Both the position numbers and the translations under genes were made by a program. Of a stretch of DNA of 38,854 nucleotides, positions 30,784-38,043 are shown one piece after another. Source of the stretch: Streptomyces sp. MH60 (GTDB lineage: Bacteria > Actinomycetota > Actinomycetes > Streptomycetales > Streptomycetaceae); the NCBI RefSeq assembly GCF_002939385.1, contig NZ_MULI01000068.1:1-38854 (forward strand), in the 5' to 3' direction. The notes under the pieces are model-generated. The model was given only the letters and a program-made list of their open reading frames with translations, was not told the origin of the DNA and searched no databases. Numbering within the stretch: the stretch's first letter is position 1; the number at the start of each line of letters is the position of its first letter.

Positions 30784-31986
30784 ATGACGTTCTCCCTCGG
30801 CATCGTCGGTGCCGGCCAGTTCTCCGGACAGTTCGCCAGGCTGTTCCTGGCGCACCCGGGTGTGCGCGACGTGTTCGTCACCGACCTGCTGCCGGAGCGC
30901 GCCGAGCGGGTCGCCGCCGCCGAGGGCCTGACCGGCACCTTCCCGAGCTACGAGGCGATGCTGGAGTCCGCCGCGGTCGACGCCGTCGCGGTCTTCACCC
31001 AGCGCTGGACGCACGGCCCGCTCGTGCTCCAGGGGCTGGGCGCGGGCAAGCACGTGTACTCGGCGGTCCCCATGGCGATCAGCGCGCAGGAGATCGCGGA
31101 GATCATCGACGCGGTCAGGGCGACCGGCCTGACCTACATGATGGGTGAGACCAGCCAGTACCACCCGGCGACGGTGCACGCCCGCAACAAGATCGCCGAG
31201 GGTGCCTTCGGCAGGCTCTTCCACGCCGAGGGCGACTACGTCCACGACATGGACCTCGGCTTCTACGACGCGTACCGGTACAGCGGCGGCGAGGACTGGA
31301 AGGCCACCGCGAGCTATCCGCCGCTGCTCTATCCCACGCACTCGGTGGGCGGGGTACTGGGCGCCTGGCGGACGCACGCGGTCGGCGTCTCGGCGATCGG
31401 CGTGGTCGACGAGCGCGGGGACGGGGTCTTCGACCGGTCGGTCAGCCGGTTCGACAACGACGTCTCCAACGCGACCGCGCTGTTCGAGGTGGCCGGTGGC
31501 GGTTCGTTCCGCACGAACGAGTTCCGCCGGGTCGGCTACCCGTCGCACCTCAGGGAGTCCCGGTTCCGGTTCTTCGGCACCGAGGCGAGCATGGAGCAGT
31601 TGGCCACGGTGGCGCTGTGGCAGGACAAGAGCGGGGTGGAGGACATCAGCGAACTGCTGGAGCCCAAGCCCACCACGTCCCCCGACGACCCGTCGCTCCA
31701 GCACATAGCGCCCGAGCTGCGGGCCGCCTTCACCTCGGGTTCGGCCCCCGTGCACGACCGGGCGCGGCTGCCGCGGGCCTTCGACCGGATGCCCAACGGG
31801 CACGAGGGCAGCCACCACTTCCTGGTGGACGACTTCGTGACCGCGGTCAACTCCCGGACCCTGCCGTCCGTGAACGCCTGGGTCGCCGCCCGCTACACCC
31901 TGCCGGGCATCGTCGCGCACGAGTCCGCGCGGCAGGGCGGGGTCCGTCTCGAGATCCCGGACTTCGGGGACGCCCCCGAGCTGTGA
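30784..31986 (+). CDS. Gfo/Idh/MocA family protein lacking the catalytic EKP lysine
   Basis: A 400-residue NAD(P)-binding protein. Residues 6-16 (GIVGAGQFSGQ) form the Rossmann loop. Where family members have Glu-Lys-Pro, this one reads Ala94-Val95-Pro96 in KHVYSAVPMAIS, so the lysine is absent. The second domain has GETSQYHPATVHARNKI (121-137) and YPTHSVGGVLG (183-193), where the histidine is conserved. It could be a dehydrogenase of a divergent subgroup, a lyase-like enzyme or a catalytically altered protein. ATG 30784 has GAAGGG 10 nt upstream; a GTG at 30766 is in frame but would be spaced too far from any ribosome site. It is divergent from the ROK regulator. Confidence 0.85.
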   Translation: MTFSLGIVGAGQFSGQFARLFLAHPGVRDVFVTDLLPERAERVAAAEGLTGTFPSYEAMLESAAVDAVAVFTQRWTHGPLVLQGLGAGKHVYSAVPMAISAQEIAEIIDAVRATGLTYMMGETSQYHPATVHARNKIAEGAFGRLFHAEGDYVHDMDLGFYDAYRYSGGEDWKATASYPPLLYPTHSVGGVLGAWRTHAVGVSAIGVVDERGDGVFDRSVSRFDNDVSNATALFEVAGGGSFRTNEFRRVGYPSHLRESRFRFFGTEASMEQLATVALWQDKSGVEDISELLEPKPTTSPDDPSLQHIAPELRAAFTSGSAPVHDRARLPRAFDRMPNGHEGSHHFLVDDFVTAVNSRTLPSVNAWVAARYTLPGIVAHESARQGGVRLEIPDFGDAPEL

Positions 31987-32001
31987 GGCGCCGCGGCACG
32001 C

Positions 32002-32015
32002 GCCGGGCGCCCGGC
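32002..32015. terminator. 14-bp palindrome between convergent genes
   Basis: GCCGGGCGCCCGGC is a perfect palindrome in the 33-bp gap between the oxidoreductase stop and the L,D-transpeptidase stop. A bidirectional terminator is possible, though the stem is short. Confidence 0.4.
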
Positions 32016-32019
32016 CCGG

Positions 32020-32715
32020 TCAGGTGCCCGGCTTGCGGCCGTACACGTAGACGTCGTCACCCTTCTTCAGCAGCGACCAGTACTTCTTGGCGGTGGTCTT
32101 CGTCATGTTGACGCAGCCGTGGGAGCCCGGCGGGTTCCACATGCTGACGCCGACGGAGTGGAAGGCCTGGCCGCCGTCGAAGAACTGGCTGTAGGGCATC
32201 GCTACGTGGTAGATGGTCGAGACGTGGTCGATGTGGCGCCAGTAGACCTTCTTCAGGCCGGTGCGGGTCTCGTAGCCGTTGCGCCCGGTGCGGACCGGCA
32301 CCGGCCCGTACACCAGTTTCTTGCCGTCCTGGATCCAGCTCAGCTGGAGGCTGAGGTTCACACAGGCGATACGGCCCTTGTTGGTGGGGCACTTGCCGGA
32401 TTTGTTCGGGTTCTTGCCGACGGCCTTCTGCTTGGTCATCAGGTCCATCACACCCCAGGTGACGGGCCCCGCGTAGCCGGCGTTCGGCTGGATGCCGTGC
32501 TTGGTCTGGAAGGCGCGGATGGCCTTGCAGTCGGCGGTGGACTGCTTGCCGTCGGCCTTGCGGCCGAGGAACTTCTCCACCTTCTTCTGGTACGGACCCG
32601 CCTTCGCGGTGCAGCTCGCGGCCTGGGCCGGTGCCGCCGTGAGTGCGAGTGTGAGCGGTGCCACCAGTGCGGTGACCCCGAGTGCGACGGCTCCCCGTCT
32701 GCGTTTGTCCCCCAT
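32020..32715 (-). CDS. Secreted L,D-transpeptidase with peptidoglycan-binding domain
   Basis: A 231-residue exported enzyme that should form 3-3 cross-links in peptidoglycan. ATG 32715-32713 follows AAAGG. Signal peptide is residues 1-33 (MGDKRRRGAVALG..., cleavage near AQA). Residues ~36-95 are a PG_binding_1-like domain. The YkuD catalytic domain (~117-228) has His186 in HSVG and the nucleophile Cys201 in SHGCVNM, with the flanking GS spacing typical of the family. Short for actinobacterial members, which often carry Ig-like domains. It lies 155 bp downstream of the SDR gene on the same strand, with a separate promoter likely. Confidence 0.92.
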   Translation of the reverse strand: MGDKRRRGAVALGVTALVAPLTLALTAAPAQAASCTAKAGPYQKKVEKFLGRKADGKQSTADCKAIRAFQTKHGIQPNAGYAGPVTWGVMDLMTKQKAVGKNPNKSGKCPTNKGRIACVNLSLQLSWIQDGKKLVYGPVPVRTGRNGYETRTGLKKVYWRHIDHVSTIYHVAMPYSQFFDGGQAFHSVGVSMWNPPGSHGCVNMTKTTAKKYWSLLKKGDDVYVYGRKPGT

Positions 32716-32870
32716 GGCCGGTCATGCCTTTCGCGTCGAGGCGGTGCGCTGTGCGGAAGGTCGCCTTCGTGCGATCCCGGCATGCTAGACCGCCGTCCGG
32801 CGGCTTTGGTTGCGTGCCGCAGGCCGCCGGGACGCGACCGTGACAAACACCACCGGACCGCCCTTGTCCG

Positions 32871-33671
32871 TCAGTCCGCGCCTTCCGCCTCCGCGAGGGC
32901 CCGCCGGAAGCCGGTGTTGACCGCGGTCAGCCCGCCGTCGACCGTCAGGGTGGTCCCGGTGATCCAGGCGGCGTCGTGCGAGGCGAGGAAGGCGACGGCC
33001 GCCGCGATGTCCTCGGGCTCGCCGACCCGCCCGAGCGGGTACAGCCCCCGCACCGCGGCCAGTTCCTCGTCCCGGCCCTCCCAGGCCGTGGTGCGCACCG
33101 TGCCCGGCGTCACCAGGTTGACGCGGACACCGCGCGGGGCAGCGTGTCCGGCGAGGGTGCGGGTCAGCGAGCCGAGACCGGCCTTCGCGGCGCTGTAGGC
33201 GTGGTTGCCGAAGTCCTGGACCCCGTTGACCGAGCCGATGCTCACGATCGCGCCGCGCCCCGAGGCCGCGAGGTGGGGCAGGGCGGCCCGGCAGCAGCGG
33301 TAGGCCCCGGTGAGGGTGACGTCGAGGTCGCGGGCCCAGACCTCGTCCGGCTCGTCCTCGAAGAGCGGGGCGTCGGGCGTGCAGGCGAAGGCGTTGTTGA
33401 CCAGCACGTCCAGGCCGCCGAAGGTCTCCACGGCGTGGGCGACGGCCGCCTCCACGGACGCCCGGTCGCCCACGTCGCAGGCGAACGCGGCCACGTCGAG
33501 CCCGTCGTCCGCCAGCCCCTCCGCCCTCCGCCGCGCCGCGGGGAGGTCCACGTCGGTCAGCAGCACCCGGGCCCCCTCCGTGGCGAGCCGGCGTGCGGTG
33601 GCCGCGCCGATGCCCCGGGCCGCGCCCGTCACGAGTGCCGCGTGGTCGGTGAATCGCCTGGTGTCCGTCAT
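32871..33671 (-). CDS. Short-chain dehydrogenase/reductase (classical SDR)
   Basis: A 266-residue classical SDR with the NAD(P) loop TGAARGIG (15-22), NNA (92-94), catalytic Ser147 region (SIGSVNG), Tyr159 and Lys163 (YSAAK), and the VTPGTV loop. The Asp after the second beta strand (LLTDVDL) favours NAD(H). No cofactor-specific or substrate motif beyond this; a 3-oxoacyl-ACP reductase or glucose dehydrogenase label would be guesswork. ATG 33671-33669 is followed by MTDTRRFTDHAALVTGA. It is divergent from the 179-residue hypothetical gene. Confidence 0.9.
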   Translation of the reverse strand: MTDTRRFTDHAALVTGAARGIGAATARRLATEGARVLLTDVDLPAARRRAEGLADDGLDVAAFACDVGDRASVEAAVAHAVETFGGLDVLVNNAFACTPDAPLFEDEPDEVWARDLDVTLTGAYRCCRAALPHLAASGRGAIVSIGSVNGVQDFGNHAYSAAKAGLGSLTRTLAGHAAPRGVRVNLVTPGTVRTTAWEGRDEELAAVRGLYPLGRVGEPEDIAAAVAFLASHDAAWITGTTLTVDGGLTAVNTGFRRALAEAEGAD

Positions 33672-33721
33672 GGGCCCGACCGTACTGCCGCGACGATCAC
33701 ACCGGCAGCTACCGTGCGGCC

Positions 33722-34261
33722 ATGTCCACGTTCCTGCAGCAACTCCCCGCGCTCATAGGCGTCGTCATCGGCGCCCTCGGTTCCTATCTCGCCGTGGTCC
33801 GCAGCGACCGGGCCCGGTTCGACCGGGAGACGGCGGCCCGCTGGGAGGAGCGCAGGCTCGCGGTGTACGCCGACTACGCGCGGACCGTGAAGACCTCCGT
33901 GACGCTGACGTACCGGGTCGCCGCCCACCTCGGCAACGACCCCCACCCGCATCCGCTGACTCCCCAGGAGGCCGCCCCCGCCCAGGCCGAGGCCACCGTC
34001 GCCCGGGACCCGGCCGGTGAGACGCTGCTCCTGCTGGGAAGCAAGGACGTGGTGGCGAAGGCGCGGGTCTGGGTGGTGACCGTGATGGAGATGGAACGCT
34101 TCCTGCGCGAGGAGACCCGCGACCCGGACGCCTGGCGGGTCCTGCTGGAGCGGCAGCGCACCGCACGCGAGGGCTACTACAGGGCCGTGCGCGAGGACCT
34201 CGCCCTGCCGCCGGGGCACGGCGCCCGGTGGCCGTTGCCGCCGGTCAGCGGTAACCGGTGA
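33722..34261 (+). CDS. Hypothetical protein with N-terminal membrane anchor, 179 residues
   Basis: No family recognised. ATG 33722 has no clear ribosome site. Residues 8-27 form one hydrophobic helix, after which the protein is cytoplasmic, helical and charged (DRARFDRETAARWEERRLAVYADYARTV, then VVTVMEMERFLREETRD). The pattern resembles actinobacterial anchored proteins of unknown function. Its 3' end overlaps the convergent SDR gene by 17 bp. Confidence 0.75.
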   Translation: MSTFLQQLPALIGVVIGALGSYLAVVRSDRARFDRETAARWEERRLAVYADYARTVKTSVTLTYRVAAHLGNDPHPHPLTPQEAAPAQAEATVARDPAGETLLLLGSKDVVAKARVWVVTVMEMERFLREETRDPDAWRVLLERQRTAREGYYRAVREDLALPPGHGARWPLPPVSGNR

Positions 34262-35171
34262 CGTCGGCCGGTTTGTCCGCGTCCTGGACCTCGACGAGAT
34301 AGCGCCAGGCGTCCGGGCGGCTGCCGTCGAGGTCGGTGAAGCCGTACTGCTGGGCGAGGCCGCCGCTGGAGAGGGACTGGCCGTTGAAGCGCGCCGCGGC
34401 CGGGTCGGCGGCGAGGGCGGCGACCGCGCGGCCGACGTAGCGGGGCGTCTCGGAGATGGCGAAGTGCGGGACGCGGTCGAGGGCGTCGCGCCAGTTCTCC
34501 TCGCGCACGCCGAAGTGGTCGAGCATGATCTCCGAGCGCAGCCAGCCGGGGGTCAGCGCGACGGCCGTGGCGCCGCGCGGCCCCACCTCGTGCCCGAGGG
34601 AGAAGGCCATGCGCAGGACGGACGTCTTGGCGAGGTCGTAGAAGAACGAGTTGCGGTAGTGGTCGCGGTTGTAGGCGTCGGTGCCGTCGGTGACCTCGAC
34701 GACGAGTCCGCCGGGGCGGCGCAGCAGCAGCGGCAGGGCGTGGTGGCTGGTGATGGCGTGGGTCTCGACGGCGAGCCGCAGCAGCCTGAGCCCCTTGTCG
34801 AGGTCGTGCTCCCAGACCGGGCTGTCCCACTCGAAGAGCGTCTCGCCGCCCCAGATGTCGTTGACCAGGATGTCGAGGCGGGCCTGTTCGCTGGCGATCC
34901 GGTCGACGACGGCGGCGACCTGCGCCGGGTCGAGGTGGTCGGCGGGTACGGCGATGCCCTGTCCGCCCGCCTCGGTGACCAGGTCGGCGGTGTCCTCGAT
35001 CACCTCGGGACGGTCGTACTCCGAGCGCCGGGCGCGGGTGCTGCGGCCGGTGACGTAGACGGTGGCGCCGGCCGCGCCCAGTTCGACGGCGATGCCCCGT
35101 CCGGCGCCGCGGGTCGCCCCGGCGACCAGTGCGACCCTGCCCGCCAGCGGACCTTTCGATGACCCTGTCAT
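34245..35171 (-). CDS. SDR family oxidoreductase, divergent type
   Basis: A 308-residue SDR. The NAD(P) loop is GATRGAGRG (18-26), the NNAG motif is replaced by NDIWGG (104-109), and Tyr178/Lys182 (YDLAK) are the catalytic pair; TPGWLR follows as the conserved PG element. ARSTRAR after strand two (TGRSTRARRS) suggests NADPH. It has a C-terminal extension (DAWRYLVEVQDADKPADVTGYR). ATG 35171-35169 follows GGAAG. Substrate unknown. Three 17-bp repeats lie 23-73 bp upstream, suggesting specific regulation. Its 3' end overlaps the convergent 33722 gene by 17 bp. Confidence 0.88.
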   Translation of the reverse strand: MTGSSKGPLAGRVALVAGATRGAGRGIAVELGAAGATVYVTGRSTRARRSEYDRPEVIEDTADLVTEAGGQGIAVPADHLDPAQVAAVVDRIASEQARLDILVNDIWGGETLFEWDSPVWEHDLDKGLRLLRLAVETHAITSHHALPLLLRRPGGLVVEVTDGTDAYNRDHYRNSFFYDLAKTSVLRMAFSLGHEVGPRGATAVALTPGWLRSEIMLDHFGVREENWRDALDRVPHFAISETPRYVGRAVAALAADPAAARFNGQSLSSGGLAQQYGFTDLDGSRPDAWRYLVEVQDADKPADVTGYR

Positions 35172-35193
35172 GTCCGGCTTCCGTTCCTCTCCC

Positions 35194-35244
35194 TCACGTC
35201 CCGCACGAACTCACGTCGCGTACGGGTTCACGTCGCCTACGGGC
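35194..35244. repeat. Three tandem 17-bp repeats upstream of the SDR gene
   Basis: Units TCACGTCCCGCACGAAC (35194-35210), TCACGTCGCGTACGGGT (35211-35227) and TCACGTCGCCTACGGGC (35228-35244) follow one another with no gap; the second and third differ at two positions. They lie 23-73 bp upstream of the SDR start. Iterated protein-binding sites are plausible. Confidence 0.8.
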
Positions 35245-35296
35245 GATGTCGTGTTCGAGAGTGCCCGGGAAGCCGGACATCTTCTGTCACCTTTAC

Positions 35297-35332
35297 CGCG
35301 TGTCCCGCGTCTACCGGGGCGAGCGGGACGCG
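35297..35332 (-). terminator. Hairpin terminator of the mscR-MBL operon
   Basis: CGCGTGTCCCGC (35297-35308) pairs with GCGGGACGCG (35323-35332) with one 2-nt bulge around a 14-nt loop. It starts 11 nt after the MBL stop codon. A TTTA stretch (35292-35295) follows in the direction of transcription. Confidence 0.7.
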
Positions 35333-35343
35333 GCCGCGCCGGT

Positions 35344-35973
35344 CTAGTGCCCGCGCCTGATCCATTCCTCCAGGTGCGGGGCCTCGGCGCCGATGGTCGT
35401 GGAGTCGCCGTGGCCGGTGCGGACCTCGGTCTCGGGCGGGAGGACCAACAGCTTGTCCCGGATCGAGTCGATGATGGTCGGGAAGTGCGAGTAGGACCGG
35501 CCGGTGGCGCCGGGCCCGCCCTGGAAGAGGGTGTCACCGGTGAAGACGGTGCCGAGGCCGGGGTCGTAGAGGCAGACCGCGCCGGGTGCGTGGCCCGGGG
35601 TGTGCAGGACGGTCAGGTCGGCGCCCGCGGCCTCGATGACGAGGTCGTCGGTCAGCCAGGCGTCCGGGTCGCGGTCGGGGTGGGTCTGCTGCCACAGGGG
35701 CAGGTCATCGCGGTGCAGCCAGATGGTGGCGCCGGTGCGCTCGGCGAGGGCGGGGGCGGCGTCGATGTGGTCGTTGTGGGCGTGGGTGCACACGATGGCG
35801 GTGAGCCGCCGGTCCCCGACGGCCTCGGCGATCGCGTCGGCGTCGTGGGCGGCGTCGATGACGACGACCTCGTGGTCGTCGCCGACGAGCCAGACGTTGT
35901 TGTCGACGTCCCAGGTGCCGCCGTCGAGGCTGAACTGTCCCGAGGTGACGAGGCGTTCGATGCGGGCGGCCAT
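35344..35973 (-). CDS. MBL-fold metallo-hydrolase, probable mycothiol-pathway partner
   Basis: A 209-residue metallo-beta-lactamase-fold protein with THAHNDH (His64, His66, Asp68, His69), LHTPGHAPGA (the third-histidine loop), FTGDTLFQGG (bridging Asp) and TGHGDSTTIG (last histidine), i.e. a complete glyoxalase II-like di-metal site. Its ATG shares one base (TGATG) with the stop of mscR, so the two are translationally coupled. The same pairing occurs in mycobacteria (Rv2259-Rv2260), which suggests it hydrolyses S-formylmycothiol or another mycothiol thioester. That function is inference from the pairing. Confidence 0.9.
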   Translation of the reverse strand: MAARIERLVTSGQFSLDGGTWDVDNNVWLVGDDHEVVVIDAAHDADAIAEAVGDRRLTAIVCTHAHNDHIDAAPALAERTGATIWLHRDDLPLWQQTHPDRDPDAWLTDDLVIEAAGADLTVLHTPGHAPGAVCLYDPGLGTVFTGDTLFQGGPGATGRSYSHFPTIIDSIRDKLLVLPPETEVRTGHGDSTTIGAEAPHLEEWIRRGH

Positions 35974-37061
35974 CAGAGCACCACCACCGAGCGCAGCACG
36001 TCACCGGCGTGCATCCGGTCGAAGGCCTGCTCGACCTGGTCGAGACCGATCGTCTCGGTGACGAACTTGCCGAGGTCCAGGCGGCCCTGGAGGTGGAGGT
36101 CGATGAGCATCGGGAAGTCGCGGGAGGGCAGGCAGTCGCCGTACCAGGAGGACTTGAGGGAGCCGCCGCGGCCGAACACGTCGAGCAGCGGCAGTTCCAG
36201 CTTCATCTCGGGGGTCGGCACACCGACGAGGACGACGGTGCCGGCCAGGTCGCGGGCGTAGAAGGCCTGCCGGTAGGTCTCGGGGCGGCCGACGGCCTCG
36301 ATGACGACGTCGGCGCCGAAGCCGCCGGTCAGTTCCCGGATCGCGTCGACGGGGTCGGTCTCGCGGGAGTTGACGGTGTGGGTCGCGCCCATGCTCCGGG
36401 CGGTCTCCAGTTTGCGGTCGTCGATGTCCACGGCGATGACCTTCGACGCACCCGCCAGGTGGGACCCGGCGATCGCCGCGTCGCCGACGCCGCCGCAGCC
36501 GATGACGGCGACGGTGTCACCGCGGCCGACGTTGCCGGTGTTGATGGCGGCGCCGATGCCTGCCATCACCCCGCAGCCGAGGAGCCCGGCCACCTCGGCG
36601 GAGACGGCCGGGGCGACCTTGGTGCACTGTCCGGCGGCGACCAGGGTCTTCTCGGCGAAGGCGCCGATGCCGAGCGCCGGGGAGAGTTCCTGGCCGGTCG
36701 AGGCGAGGGTCATCTTCTGCTCGGCGTTGTGGGTGTCGAAGCAGTACCAGGGCCGTCCGCGCAGACAGGCCCGGCACTTGCCGCACACGGCACGCCAGTT
36801 GAGGATCACGAAATCGCCGGGGGCGACGTCGGTGACACCGGCGCCGACCGACTCCACGACGCCCGCGGCCTCGTGGCCGAGCAGGAAGGGGAAGTCGTCA
36901 CTGATGCCGCCCTGCTTGTAGTGCAGGTCGGTGTGGCACACCCCGCATGCCTGGATCTCGACCACGGCCTCGCCCGGGCCGGGGTCCGGCACGACGATCG
37001 TCTCGATCCGCACCGGCTCGTCCTTGCCCGGCGCGATCACGCCGCGTACTTCCTGCGCCAT
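35973..37061 (-). CDS. mscR: S-(hydroxymethyl)mycothiol dehydrogenase
   Basis: A 362-residue zinc alcohol dehydrogenase that oxidises the formaldehyde-mycothiol adduct to S-formylmycothiol with NAD. Start ATG 37061-37059 follows GAGGAAGGGG. Catalytic zinc ligands read as Cys42 (CGVCHTD), His63-Glu64 (GHEAAG) and a Cys near 162 (LLGCGVMAG). The structural zinc lobe has four cysteines at 93, 96, 99 and 107 (CGKCRACLRGRPWYC). GCGGVGDAAIAG is the NAD loop. The opening MAQEVRGVIA and the NAEQKMTLASTG segment match mycothiol-dependent members. First gene of the two-gene formaldehyde-detoxification operon. Confidence 0.93.
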   Translation of the reverse strand: MAQEVRGVIAPGKDEPVRIETIVVPDPGPGEAVVEIQACGVCHTDLHYKQGGISDDFPFLLGHEAAGVVESVGAGVTDVAPGDFVILNWRAVCGKCRACLRGRPWYCFDTHNAEQKMTLASTGQELSPALGIGAFAEKTLVAAGQCTKVAPAVSAEVAGLLGCGVMAGIGAAINTGNVGRGDTVAVIGCGGVGDAAIAGSHLAGASKVIAVDIDDRKLETARSMGATHTVNSRETDPVDAIRELTGGFGADVVIEAVGRPETYRQAFYARDLAGTVVLVGVPTPEMKLELPLLDVFGRGGSLKSSWYGDCLPSRDFPMLIDLHLQGRLDLGKFVTETIGLDQVEQAFDRMHAGDVLRSVVVL

Positions 37062-37187
37062 GGTCCTGACCCCTTCCTCGGCCGTTCAGCGTTCCCCCAG
37101 ACCCTACGCGCAAGTGATCGTGAAGGGGCGGGTGACCGGGCGGTTCACGGGGTCCGGCCGACCGGGTCCTCAGGCTGGACGCGGGCG

Positions 37188-37472
37188 TCAGCCCAGGGCC
37201 GGGACGACGCCGAAGAGGGGCGAGACCAGGCCGGTGACCTGCTGGAGCTGCTGGAGGTCCTGCAGCCGGTTCAGCTGCTGGGACGGGAGCGGCATCCGCG
37301 CCCGGTCCTCGGCGGGCATGTCATCGACCGCGAGGGAGTCGAGGGTGTTCGTCACGCTGAGCTTCTTCGTGCCCAGCGCGCCCCCGTCGGCCGCGCTCGC
37401 CATGGGGACGGCGAGGCCGGTGACACCGGCGGCGAGTCCGACGACGGCGACGATACGTCGTGTTGAGATCAT
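37188..37472 (-). CDS. Small exported protein, 94 residues
   Basis: Start ATG 37472-37470 (MISTRRIVAVVGLAAG) gives a clean signal peptide with cleavage after ASA near residue 27. The mature ~67 residues are Leu/Gln-rich near the C-terminus (LPSQQLNRLQDLQQLQQVTGLV) and end in VVPALG. No cysteine. AGGAC lies 0-3 nt upstream, a short spacing. I do not recognise it; it resembles the small secreted proteins of unknown function typical of Streptomyces aerial growth, but it has no rodlin or chaplin signature. Confidence 0.7.
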   Translation of the reverse strand: MISTRRIVAVVGLAAGVTGLAVPMASAADGGALGTKKLSVTNTLDSLAVDDMPAEDRARMPLPSQQLNRLQDLQQLQQVTGLVSPLFGVVPALG

Positions 37473-37652
37473 GTCCTGAGCAACGCGGGCGCCCCGGGAC
37501 GGACACGGGCGGGCGGCGCCGCTCACCCGTGAGGACCAGTGTCACGGATGCCGTTGCCGAGGGCGCCGGAACGGAGGAACCTCGAAAGGAGAGGGCCGAA
37601 ACGGCCCGTTCCCGCTGCGGACCGCGGCCTTCGCCCTTCGAAGGAGGTCGTC

Positions 37653-38018
37653 ATGAGCACCACGGCAGGCCCCGGCTTCGACACCGAAGCGCTGCGCCGG
37701 GGCATCGAGGCAGAGACGGCGGCGCCCCTGTTGTCGCTGTACGCGCGGGACGCGGAGGTCCGCATCGTCGACCGGTACGACCAGCCCAGCCGCCCCAAGG
37801 TCCTGCACGGCCGGGACGAGATCGCCGAGATGCTCGACGACGTCTACAGCCGCGACCTGACCCACCGGATGGCACGCTGCGTGGTCCAGGGCGACCAGGT
37901 GGCGTTCAGCGAGGAGTGCACCTACCCGGACGGGGTGCGGGTGCTCTCCGAGTCGATGCTGTCGCTGCGCGACGGCGAGATCGTCGAGCAGACCATGATC
38001 CAGGCCTGGGACGAGTAG
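37653..38018 (+). CDS. SnoaL-like/NTF2-fold small protein
   Basis: A 121-residue protein with the SnoaL-like pattern: AAPLLSLYARDAEVRIVDR, VLHGRDEIAEMLDDVYSRD, VVQGDQVAFSEECTYPDGVRVLSESMLSLRDGEIVEQTMIQAWDE. Such NTF2 folds bind small hydrophobic molecules and some act as cyclases or isomerases. The start is fixed by a near-perfect AAGGAGGT ribosome site 5 nt upstream. Isolated gene between the small secreted protein and the exported CU044-like gene; role unknown. Confidence 0.87.
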   Translation: MSTTAGPGFDTEALRRGIEAETAAPLLSLYARDAEVRIVDRYDQPSRPKVLHGRDEIAEMLDDVYSRDLTHRMARCVVQGDQVAFSEECTYPDGVRVLSESMLSLRDGEIVEQTMIQAWDE

Positions 38019-38043
38019 TCCGGGGCCTCGGGAGACGGCCGGG

